10,923 nucleotides of DNA from an uncultured Coriobacteriaceae bacterium (GTDB taxonomy: Bacteria; Actinomycetota; Coriobacteriia; Coriobacteriales; Atopobiaceae). Positions 1 through 5,648 of the stretch are shown one piece after another. Below the pieces are notes generated by a model, which saw only the letters and a program-made list of their open reading frames with translations, did not search any database and was not told the origin of the DNA. How positions within the stretch are numbered: position 1 is the stretch's first letter; the number at the start of each line of letters is the position of its first letter. The position numbers and the translations under genes were made by a program. The stretch covers positions 1-10,923 of the forward strand of contig CACXFF010000300.1 in assembly GCA_902766805.1 (NCBI GenBank). The letters run 5' to 3'.

Positions 1-1122
1 CGCTACTACCAGGTGGCCAAGTGCTTCCGCGACGAGGACCTGCGCGCCGACCGTCAGCCCGAGTTCACGCAGGTGGACATCGAGATGTCGTTTGTGGAGC
101 AGGATGACGTGATGGGCGCCCTGAAAGACGTGCTGGCAGAGGCCTTCGCCAAGGTCGGCGTGGAGATGCCGCGCCCGCTGCGCCGCATTTCCTTCTGGGA
201 TGCCATGGACACTTACGGTGCCGACAAGCCCGACACCCGCTATGGCATGACGCTGCACGACGTGAGCGGCATTTTCGCGGAGTCCAAGTTCAAGCTCTTT
301 GCCAGCGCTGCCGCCACCGAGGGCATGTACGTCAAGGCCATCAACGCCAAGGGCGCGGGCAAGTGGCCGCGCGCGCAGATCGACAAGCTGTCCGACGTGG
401 CCGCCGGCTTCGGCGCCAAGGGCCTCGCGTGGATTGCGTTCCGCGAGGACGGCACGGTCAACAGCCCCATCGTCAAGTTCTTCACCGACGAGGAGATGGC
501 TGCCGTCCGCGCTGAGATGGACGTCGAGCCGGGCGACCTCGTGATGTTCGCCGTGGACAAGCGCCTGGCTGCCGACGAGATCCTGGGCGGCATGCGCGTC
601 CACATGGCGAACGCCCTCGACATCCCGCGCGAAGGTCACGACTTCCTGTGGGTCGTGGACTTCCCGCTGTTCCACTGGGACGAAGAGCGCCAGGCCTATG
701 CCGCCGAGCACCAGCCCTTCACCCAGCCGTTCGAGGAGGATATCGATCGCCTGGAGTCCGATCCGCTGTCCTGCGGCTCGCACACCTACGACTTCGTCAT
801 GGACGGCTACGAGGCCGGCGGCGGTGGCATGCGTATCCACAACGCTGAGCTGCAGATGCGCGTCCTCAAGCTGCTCGGCTTCACCGAGGAGCGCGCCAAG
901 GAGCAGTTCGGCTTCCTGATGGAGGCGCTCGAGCTGGGCGCGCCTCCCATGGGCGGTTTCGCGCTGGGCCTGGACCGCGTGTGCATGCTGCTTGCGGGCG
1001 CTGACTCCATCCGTGAGGTCATGGCGTTCCCGAAGACGAGCAACGGCAACGACCTCATGTCCGATGCGCCGAGCCCCGTGAGCGCGCGTCAGCTGAAGGA
1101 AGTCTCCCTGCGCGTGGACTAG
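1..1122 (+). CDS. aspS: Aspartyl-tRNA synthetase, C-terminal part (5' end outside window)
   Basis: Class II aminoacyl-tRNA synthetase that charges tRNA with aspartate in the cytoplasm. The frame is open from base 1, so the start lies upstream; 373 codons are present. Motif 2 opens the fragment (FRDEDLRADR, residues 9-18), and motif 3 lies near the end (GGFALGLDR, residues 318-326). Between them, at about residues 95-185, is the GAD insertion domain that marks bacterial-type AspRS. The C-terminal PKTSNGNDLMSDAPSPV segment is typical of the family. E. coli AspRS is 590 residues, so roughly 215 N-terminal residues (the anticodon-binding OB fold and motif 1) are missing. Whether it is discriminating or also charges tRNA-Asn cannot be judged, because the deciding residues lie in the missing N-terminus. 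One small oddity is HQPFTQP (about residues 237-243), where many family members have HHPFT. The gene ends in TAG and is followed by a hairpin and a terminator. Confidence 0.97.
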   Translation, partial: RYYQVAKCFRDEDLRADRQPEFTQVDIEMSFVEQDDVMGALKDVLAEAFAKVGVEMPRPLRRISFWDAMDTYGADKPDTRYGMTLHDVSGIFAESKFKLFASAAATEGMYVKAINAKGAGKWPRAQIDKLSDVAAGFGAKGLAWIAFREDGTVNSPIVKFFTDEEMAAVRAEMDVEPGDLVMFAVDKRLAADEILGGMRVHMANALDIPREGHDFLWVVDFPLFHWDEERQAYAAEHQPFTQPFEEDIDRLESDPLSCGSHTYDFVMDGYEAGGGGMRIHNAELQMRVLKLLGFTEERAKEQFGFLMEALELGAPPMGGFALGLDRVCMLLAGADSIREVMAFPKTSNGNDLMSDAPSPVSARQLKEVSLRVD

Positions 1123-1133
1123 CGCTCGTGCCG

Positions 1134-1178
1134 GCCGCTTGTTACCTCAGAGCCTTCGGCTTCCAGGTAACAAGCGGC
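1134..1178. repeat. Long perfect hairpin just after aspS
   Basis: A 14-bp perfect inverted repeat (1134-1147 with 1165-1178, arm GCCGCTTGTTACCT) starts 11 bases after the aspS stop codon. Inside it, a 2x2 internal loop is followed by a further 5-bp helix (1150-1154 with 1158-1162, one G-T pair) closing on a TTC triloop, giving about 19 pairs in total. No T tract follows, so it is not a standard intrinsic terminator; the true terminator lies about 30 bases further on. It may protect the 3' end of the mRNA, or it may be a REP-like repeat. The structure is directly visible; its role is inference. Confidence 0.8.
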
Positions 1179-1208
1179 GTCGAAGCACCGAGGGGGAACG
1201 AGTGTGTA

Positions 1209-1246
1209 CGCCCCGAGGCCGCCAGCCGCGGCCCCGGGGCGTTTTT
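1209..1246 (+). terminator. Intrinsic terminator of aspS
   Basis: A GC-rich stem (1209-1215 CGCCCCG with 1235-1241 CGGGGCG) continues after one mismatch as GGCC/GGCC (1217-1220 with 1230-1233). The loop is nine bases, and TTTTT (1242-1246) follows directly. This is a standard rho-independent terminator on the plus strand, 87 bases after the aspS stop. Confidence 0.88.
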
Positions 1247-1410
1247 CTGCGCGCGCGAGTGTCGGAATGATGGGCACGCGCCTGTCCCTCCGCGTGCATG
1301 GCTTCAATGAAGGCGTCAGAAGCCCATTACCTCCGCAAAAGGGAAGGGAAATGGTGAGTTCTGCGGCAAGAAGCTGGCGAGTCGACTGTTGCCCCTGCCC
1401 ATGGGATGTG

Positions 1411-1574
1411 AATAGTTTGCACTCGATTGGGTCCCCTGATTTGCCAACTGGGCTTTTGCAAGAGGGGCGCAATCGAGTGCAAGGTAGCTAAAATAGCTAC
1501 TTTGCACTCGATCTCCCATCCATCCACAAAACCCCAGATAACTCACCGGCAGCCCCAATCGAGTGCAAACTATT
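1411..1574. repeat. Nested palindromic element with four copies of a 12-base core
   Basis: The outer arms, 1411-1431 and 1554-1574, are a perfect 21-bp inverted repeat. Inside lies a tight hairpin: 1472-1489 pairs with 1495-1512 (18 bp, one G-T pair), and with A1490-T1494 leaves a 3-base loop. All four arms share the core ATCGAGTGCAA(A): A at 1416-1427 (reverse), B at 1472-1482 (forward), C at 1501-1512 (reverse) and D at 1558-1569 (forward). The A-B and C-D gaps are nearly equal, 44 and 45 bases. B can pair with C (with A-D outside), or A with B (13 bp) and C with D (12 bp), so two mutually exclusive folds exist. It lies between convergent genes and has no coding potential or flanking target duplication that I can see. 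A dispersed REP/BIME or MITE-like repeat is the most likely identity. Confidence 0.8.
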
Positions 1575-1584
1575 TCTCGTGCGT

Positions 1585-1609
1585 GCGAGATGGGCGGAGC
1601 TCATCTCGC
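1585..1609. repeat. Short hairpin beside the nested palindrome
   Basis: An 8-bp perfect inverted repeat (GCGAGATG at 1585-1592, CATCTCGC at 1602-1609) encloses a 9-base loop. On the minus strand it lies about 83 bases beyond the ecfT stop, but no T tract follows in that direction. It is therefore at best a weak candidate end point for the ecf operon transcript. Confidence 0.45.
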
Positions 1610-1691
1610 CCTCGCGCGGGTCCGTTCCTGGGCCGCAGGGCTCGCAGCGTGCCCACGCGCCGTTATTTCGCTGAGCTGCGGCGACGGGCGC

Positions 1692-2486
1692 CTATCCCAG
1701 CAGCACGATGGCCGCACCATAGAGCGCGGTGAGCAGGAACGCCACGCCGTCCTGCCAGCCGAAACGCAACGGGTGCCAGTGTCCGCGCGCCGCTCCGCCC
1801 TCGTAGCAGCGCGCGTCCAGGGCGCGCGAGAGCCCGTTCGCGTGGCGCACCGAGCTGGCGAGCAGCGCCACCACGACGGGCACCACGGCCTTCACGCGCT
1901 GTACCAGTGAGCCTTCGGACAGCGCACCGCCGCGTGAGGCCTGAGCGTCCATGATGGCGCCCGCCTCATCGGCTAGCGTGGGGATGAAGCGCAGCATGAG
2001 CGAGAACACCATCGCCAGCTCATGCGCGGGCAAGCCGATGCGTGCAAGCGGTGCCAGCAGTGCGTCGCAGGCATCGGTGAGGCGCGTGGGAGTGGTGGTG
2101 AGCAGCAGCAACGTCGCTGCCACCACGCCGATCACCAGACGCAGGCTGAACAGGAATGCCGCCTGCACGCCTCCGGTCGTGACCACCAGTGGCCCCGCGC
2201 TCAGAAGCACATCTCCGTCGCGGCGGAAGAGCAGGTTGAACACACTCAAAACCAGCAGCATCACGACGAGCGGCTGCACCGCGCGCGCCACTTTGGACAA
2301 TGGCACGCGACTCGCGATCACGGCTCCCGTCATCGCGGCATAGCCCAGCGCGAGCCCCCACGGCGAGCGAATGAAGAACACCAGCACCATCACGGCGAGC
2401 CCGCAGAGCAGCTTGGTGCGCGGGTCCAGCCGATGGATGGGGGAGTCGGCGGGGTAGTACTGGCCCATGGTGATGCGCAGTGCCAT
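1692..2486 (-). CDS. ecfT: ECF transporter transmembrane (T) subunit EcfT
   Basis: Membrane coupling subunit of an energy-coupling-factor vitamin transporter. It links the EcfA ATPases to the substrate-binding S protein. The 264-residue length is normal for the family. The N-terminus (MGQYYPADSPIHRLDPRTKLL, beginning at residue 7) is the classic EcfT opening, followed by hydrophobic segments at about 26-40, 43-60, 70-88, 107-130 and 200-215, and a last one at about 246-263. The two cytoplasmic coupling motifs that contact the ATPases are visible: ASRG at 183-186 and ARC at 225-227 (in DARCYEGG). The second has Cys where many homologues have Gly. The ATG follows the TAG of ecfA with no gap (TAGATG), and a purine-rich GGGGAGCGAGG inside the end of ecfA serves as ribosome binding site, so translation is probably coupled. 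It is the last gene of the FMN-controlled operon. Confidence 0.94.
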   Translation of the reverse strand: MALRITMGQYYPADSPIHRLDPRTKLLCGLAVMVLVFFIRSPWGLALGYAAMTGAVIASRVPLSKVARAVQPLVVMLLVLSVFNLLFRRDGDVLLSAGPLVVTTGGVQAAFLFSLRLVIGVVAATLLLLTTTPTRLTDACDALLAPLARIGLPAHELAMVFSLMLRFIPTLADEAGAIMDAQASRGGALSEGSLVQRVKAVVPVVVALLASSVRHANGLSRALDARCYEGGAARGHWHPLRFGWQDGVAFLLTALYGAAIVLLG

Positions 2487-4652
2487 CTATGCCTCGCTCC
2501 CCTCGTCGGTCATGGCGTCGACGCCCGGCGATCCGGCGCTCGCGTCTGTGCCGCCAACGACTCCGTCGCCTGCGTCCGCTCCATCTGACGTGGCGCTGGT
2601 GATGGCGTCGGAGCTCGCGGGGGCGGCGCTCGCTACCTGGCGACCCCAAGCCTCGGCGACAGGGTTGTCGGCACCTGTGGCCAGGGCGCTGCCCGTGGCA
2701 ACGCTGGATGCTTCGGTGCGCACGCCTGCCACGCCGCCTGCCAGCGCGTCAACGCGCACCGCCGCGCTCGCGCCGCGTCGTGCCTCGCGCGTGAACTCCG
2801 CCAGCTCGGACACCAGCGCATCCACGAGCTCATCGCTGCTCAACGGTTCGCCGAGCTGCCAGCCGGCAGCGTTCAACTGTCGGGCAAAGGCCAAGGCCTC
2901 GGGCACCCCCAAGCCGCTTGTGCGCAACAGCTCCTCGTGATCGGCGGAGAACACCTCGTGAGGCGTGCCTTGGAGGAGCACTGTCCCCTCGTTGAGGACG
3001 TACAGCTCCTCGGCCTGCGCCGCGTTGTCCATGGAGTGCGTGACTTCGACGACGGTGGTGCCGCGCGCGTGCACGCGCCGCAGGATGGCCCGCAGCTGCG
3101 CGCGGCCACGCGGGTCGAGGCCCGCGGTCGGTTCGTCGAGCACCAGCGTATGGGGCTGCATGGCGAGCACGCCCGCGATGGCGGCCAGGCGCCGTTGCCC
3201 GCCCGACAGCTCGAACGGCGAAGCCTCCGCCTTGTGCGTGAGTCCGACGAGCTCGAGCGCTCGCGCCACGCGCTCCTGCACTTCATCTGCGGGAAGCCCC
3301 AGGTTGCGCGGCCCAAAGGCCACGTCCTGCGCGACGGTCTCGGCGAAAAGCTGGCGTTCGGGATGCTGCATCACATAGCCGACCGAACCCACGATCCGCC
3401 GCCGGTCGCGTTTGCGCGTCGTGCTCACGCCGCCCACCAGCACCTCGCCGCTGTCGGGCACCTCCAACGCGCAGAGCAGGCGCAACAGGGTGGATTTGCC
3501 CGAACCGGTCTGCCCGACGAGCGCCACGCTGCACCCTGCGTCCGCGCGCAGGCTCACGTCCTCGAGCGCCTTGTGCGCGCTCAGGTCGTCCGCATAGCTG
3601 AAGGCCACGTGACGCGCCTCGAGCGCTGTGTCCGCCAAACGACCGTCTCGACCAACGCCAGCCACATCGACGCCAACCGCATTGACGCCGGCCACGCCGC
3701 CCTGGCCAGGGACGCCAACGCCCCCGCCAGCCACGCCGCCCACCTGCGCTTCATTGCCCGAGCAGGCATGCACACCGTCCGTTGTGACCGCATCCGCCCC
3801 CGCCCCCGCGCGATAGCGCACGAGCTCCTCGAGCGAGGCGCGCAGCTCGTCGCTGCTGCAAGTCCAGGGGATGCCGATCCCGCGGCTGCGCAGCTCATGG
3901 GCGACGCGCGCGGCAAAAGGCTCCTCGAGCCCCAACGCCGCGATGCGTCCCTCCTGCCCGAACACCTCATGTGGCGTGCCCATGCATGCGATGCGCCCAC
4001 GCTCCATCACCACCACGCGATCGGCGTCCAACGCCTCGTCCATGAAATGCGTGATGTGCACGAGCGTGGTACCCGCGTCATGCAGGCGCCGCATCACGCG
4101 CAGGATGGCGTTGCGTCCGCGCACGTCCAACGACGCGCCCGGTTCGTCCAACACCAGGATCTGTGGTTCCATCGCGAGCGCACCAGCGATGGCCACGCGT
4201 TGCTTCTGGCCGCCGGACAGGCGCGTGGGGTCTGCCTGCGCGTAGCGAGTCATCTCGACGCGCTCCAGCTCGCGCTCCACGCGCAGGCCGATTTCGTCGG
4301 GGGGCAACCCGAGGTTCTCTGGCCCGAAGGCCACGTCCTCTTCGACCACGGTGGTCACCATCTGGTCATCGGGGTTCTGGAACACCAGGCCAAGGGCCCG
4401 CCGTGCGCGTCCATAGGCGGCGAAATCCACGCGCCCCCGGTCTAGCACGCGTTCGCCGGCGAGCTCCACGCTCCCTTCGTCGGGCGCAAGCAATCCTGCC
4501 AACACGCTGGCCAAGGTGGACTTGCCCGAACCGTTGGCGCCGAGCACGCACAGCCATTCGCCCGGCGCCACGTCCAGCGACACGTCGTCCAACGCGACGA
4601 CGTCGTCGTAGCGCAGGGTCACGTGCGAGAGCTGGGCGATGGCGTGGTCCAT
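2487..4652 (-). CDS. ecfA: ECF transporter ATPase, fused EcfA1-EcfA2
   Basis: Cytoplasmic ATP-hydrolysing module of the ECF transporter, with both ATPases in one 721-residue chain instead of two proteins of about 280 residues. NBD1: Walker A GANGSGKST (38-46), Q-loop FQNPDDQ (Q92), signature LSGGQ (145-149), Walker B ending in DEP (E170), switch H202. NBD2: Walker A GQTGSGKST (380-388), Q-loop MQHPERQ (Q429), LSGGQ (482-486), Walker B with E507, H539. All catalytic residues are present, so both ATP sites should work. The QNPDDQ and QHPERQLF signatures match EcfA1 and EcfA2 respectively, the usual gene order. Each half keeps its own EcfA tail (SSDELRASLEEL, SSDELVDALVSEL), which supports fusion of two complete genes. 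A Gly/Val/Ala-rich linker (about 283-338) joins them, and an Ala/Ser/Gly/Asp-rich tail of about 95 residues (625-721) ends the chain. GAGG-type ribosome binding site; 33 bases after ribU. Confidence 0.95.
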   Translation of the reverse strand: MDHAIAQLSHVTLRYDDVVALDDVSLDVAPGEWLCVLGANGSGKSTLASVLAGLLAPDEGSVELAGERVLDRGRVDFAAYGRARRALGLVFQNPDDQMVTTVVEEDVAFGPENLGLPPDEIGLRVERELERVEMTRYAQADPTRLSGGQKQRVAIAGALAMEPQILVLDEPGASLDVRGRNAILRVMRRLHDAGTTLVHITHFMDEALDADRVVVMERGRIACMGTPHEVFGQEGRIAALGLEEPFAARVAHELRSRGIGIPWTCSSDELRASLEELVRYRAGAGADAVTTDGVHACSGNEAQVGGVAGGGVGVPGQGGVAGVNAVGVDVAGVGRDGRLADTALEARHVAFSYADDLSAHKALEDVSLRADAGCSVALVGQTGSGKSTLLRLLCALEVPDSGEVLVGGVSTTRKRDRRRIVGSVGYVMQHPERQLFAETVAQDVAFGPRNLGLPADEVQERVARALELVGLTHKAEASPFELSGGQRRLAAIAGVLAMQPHTLVLDEPTAGLDPRGRAQLRAILRRVHARGTTVVEVTHSMDNAAQAEELYVLNEGTVLLQGTPHEVFSADHEELLRTSGLGVPEALAFARQLNAAGWQLGEPLSSDELVDALVSELAEFTREARRGASAAVRVDALAGGVAGVRTEASSVATGSALATGADNPVAEAWGRQVASAAPASSDAITSATSDGADAGDGVVGGTDASAGSPGVDAMTDEGSEA

Positions 4653-4685
4653 GGGCGTACCTCAGGGGATGGCGTCGCGCACGGG

Positions 4686-5270
4686 CTAGGCGTCCAACGC
4701 CTTGCTGACCGGCTTGTACACCAGCGCGGTCACGGCGCAGTTGATGGCGATCTTCAAAACGTTGAAGGGGATCAGCGTGGGCACGATCATGGCGATGACG
4801 GCTTCGCGCGGGGCGCCCATGTAGATGGGGGTCACGACGATGTTCGCCAGGATGCAGCAGACCAAGCACGCCACGGCGCCCACGCCCATGCCGATGAGCG
4901 CGCCGCGCATGCTGGTGTCGCGCTGGTAGATGAGCGAGGCGGGCAGCACGAGCGACAGCGTGGCGATGATGGCCATGATCACGCCGTAGAGGCCAGACTC
5001 CGTGGCGAAGTGCGGCAGGTACGAGACCGTGGACACGATTGCGCCGGTAGCCGGCCCAAAGGCGAAGCCCGCGATGAGCGCCACCACGGCCGAGGGGTCG
5101 TACTTGAGGAAGGTCACGCCCGGCAGGATGGGGAACTCGATGAACAGGGTGCACAGGGCCGCCACCGCGCAGAAAAGGGCCGTGATGGCGATGCGTTTGG
5201 TGGACCAGCCTGCGCCCTCGGTAGTCGTAGCGTGGCTGTCGTGACGGTTGACAGAGGTGGATTGCGCCAT
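4686..5270 (-). CDS. ribU: Riboflavin ECF transporter substrate-binding subunit RibU
   Basis: Integral membrane S component that binds riboflavin and delivers it through the EcfA-EcfT module. The 194-residue length fits the family. Family features are FPILPGVTFLKYDPSAVVALIAGFAFGP (residues 46-73), NIVVTPIY (143-150), and the C-terminal PFNVLKIAIN block (168-177). The first membrane segment (about 28-45) holds ALFCA, an AxxxA pattern used by S proteins to contact EcfT. About five or six hydrophobic segments follow. I chose the ATG at 5270: the longer frame from 5321 runs through the FMN riboswitch and cannot be protein, while GGAG (5278-5281) lies 7 bases before 5270. The riboflavin assignment rests on both the protein motifs and the FMN riboswitch directly upstream. 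First gene of the ribU-ecfA-ecfT operon. Confidence 0.94.
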   Translation of the reverse strand: MAQSTSVNRHDSHATTTEGAGWSTKRIAITALFCAVAALCTLFIEFPILPGVTFLKYDPSAVVALIAGFAFGPATGAIVSTVSYLPHFATESGLYGVIMAIIATLSLVLPASLIYQRDTSMRGALIGMGVGAVACLVCCILANIVVTPIYMGAPREAVIAMIVPTLIPFNVLKIAINCAVTALVYKPVSKALDA

Positions 5271-5277
5271 GGGAAGT

Positions 5278-5281
5278 CTCC
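5278..5281 (-). promoter_or_regulatory. Shine-Dalgarno of ribU abutting the riboswitch closing helix
   Basis: On the minus strand GGAG sits 7 bases before the ATG at 5270 and directly follows the 3' arm (GAAAC) of the riboswitch P1 helix. After one A-G mismatch the opposite arm (TTC just 5' of AGTTTC) can pair with the last three bases of GGAG. Ligand-stabilised P1 could therefore hide the ribosome site. This decides the start codon and suggests translational control. Confidence 0.65.
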
Positions 5282-5420
5282 GTTTCTCCCATCCGGACTC
5301 ATGGCGCTGAGCGCCAAACACCGTTGGCCCTGGACTCTCACCAGGTCAACCGCTTACGCGGGTCGCGGGCTTGGGGCGCACCCCTTACCGCCAGTGGGGA
5401 ATCTCACCCCGCCCTGAAAC
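5282..5420 (-). promoter_or_regulatory. FMN riboswitch (RFN element)
   Basis: A cis-acting RNA that binds FMN and switches off riboflavin synthesis or uptake genes. Read on the minus strand, the conserved blocks appear in order: AGGGCGGGGTGAGATTCCCC (5396-5415), CACTGGCGGTA, a variable GGGGTGCGCCCC hairpin, AGCCCGCGA, a CCGC-GTAA-GCGG hairpin, TTGACCTGGTGAGAGTCC with its CCAGG partner, GCCAACGGT, a TGGCGCT/AGCGCCA hairpin, and AGTCCGGATGGGAGAA. The closing helix P1 is GTTTC (5416-5420) with GAAAC (5282-5286). All six-helix landmarks of the family are present. No terminator with a T tract lies between the element and ribU, and only 11 bases separate it from the start codon, so control of translation start is more likely than attenuation. 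Confidence 0.96.
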
Positions 5421-5431
5421 TGAACTCCGCA

Positions 5432-5460
5432 ACCGTAGCACGCGCCAGCCCAGCGCGCAA
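5432..5460 (-). promoter_or_regulatory. Candidate promoter of the ribU-ecfA-ecfT operon
   Basis: On the minus strand TTGCGC (5455-5460) and TACGGT (5432-5437) are separated by 17 bases, a sigma-70-like arrangement (4/6 matches to each consensus box). Transcription would start near 5425, just upstream of the riboswitch P1 helix, which is where it should. Prediction from sequence only. Confidence 0.5.
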
Positions 5461-5597
5461 GGCCAGCCCTTTGGACCTCGGACACGACCCGATGCCTTTG
5501 CGCCAACAAGCGGCCCGAGGTGCGTGAACAGGGCGGCACGGTCGCGGAGTTCGGGTGGGGGATGGCCGGCGCTTTTCCCCGAGCGGAGCCCGCGTGC

Positions 5598-5603
5598 TAG
5601 AAT
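5598..5603 (+). promoter_or_regulatory. Candidate -10 box for the exported wall hydrolase
   Basis: TAGAAT (5/6 match to TATAAT) lies 45 bases before the ATG at 5649 on the plus strand. The hexamer 17 bases upstream (TTCCCC) is a poor -35, so the promoter may need an activator or another sigma factor. It lies in the 378-base divergent region shared with the ribU riboswitch. Between 5461 and 5575 I see no other clear element. Confidence 0.45.
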
Positions 5604-5648
5604 GAGCCCTTAATCGCACCCCAAACGTACCCGTCGTGGGAGGTTCCC

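Larger units (their letters stand above)
1123..1691. other. Gene-free gap between convergent aspS and ecfT
   Basis: This 569-base gap holds, in order, the post-aspS hairpin (1134-1178), the aspS terminator (1209-1246), the nested palindrome (1411-1574) and a short hairpin (1585-1609). Open frames across it have no recognisable protein features and several run through the inverted repeats, so I regard them as spurious. In 1247-1410 and 1610-1691 I see nothing further. I found no clear T-tailed terminator for the minus-strand ecf operon. Confidence 0.7.

Noticed and set aside
1411..1574. CRISPR array, suggested by four similar cores
   Set aside because: The cores alternate in orientation and form nested palindromes; a CRISPR has direct repeats with uniform spacers.
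1119..1732. Several small open frames of 60-117 codons in the aspS-ecfT gap
   Set aside because: They overlap the terminator and inverted repeats, encode no recognisable protein, and occur in many frames at once as expected for GC-rich DNA.
2937..4445. A 502-codon plus-strand open frame opposite ecfA
   Set aside because: It is the antisense of ecfA in a GC-rich genome. Its translation is rich in His, Arg and Ala with no recognisable domain, while the minus strand encodes two complete ABC ATPases.
5271..5321. Longer N-terminus for RibU starting at 5321
   Set aside because: The extra 17 codons lie within the 3' part of the FMN riboswitch, and a good ribosome binding site precedes the ATG at 5270.
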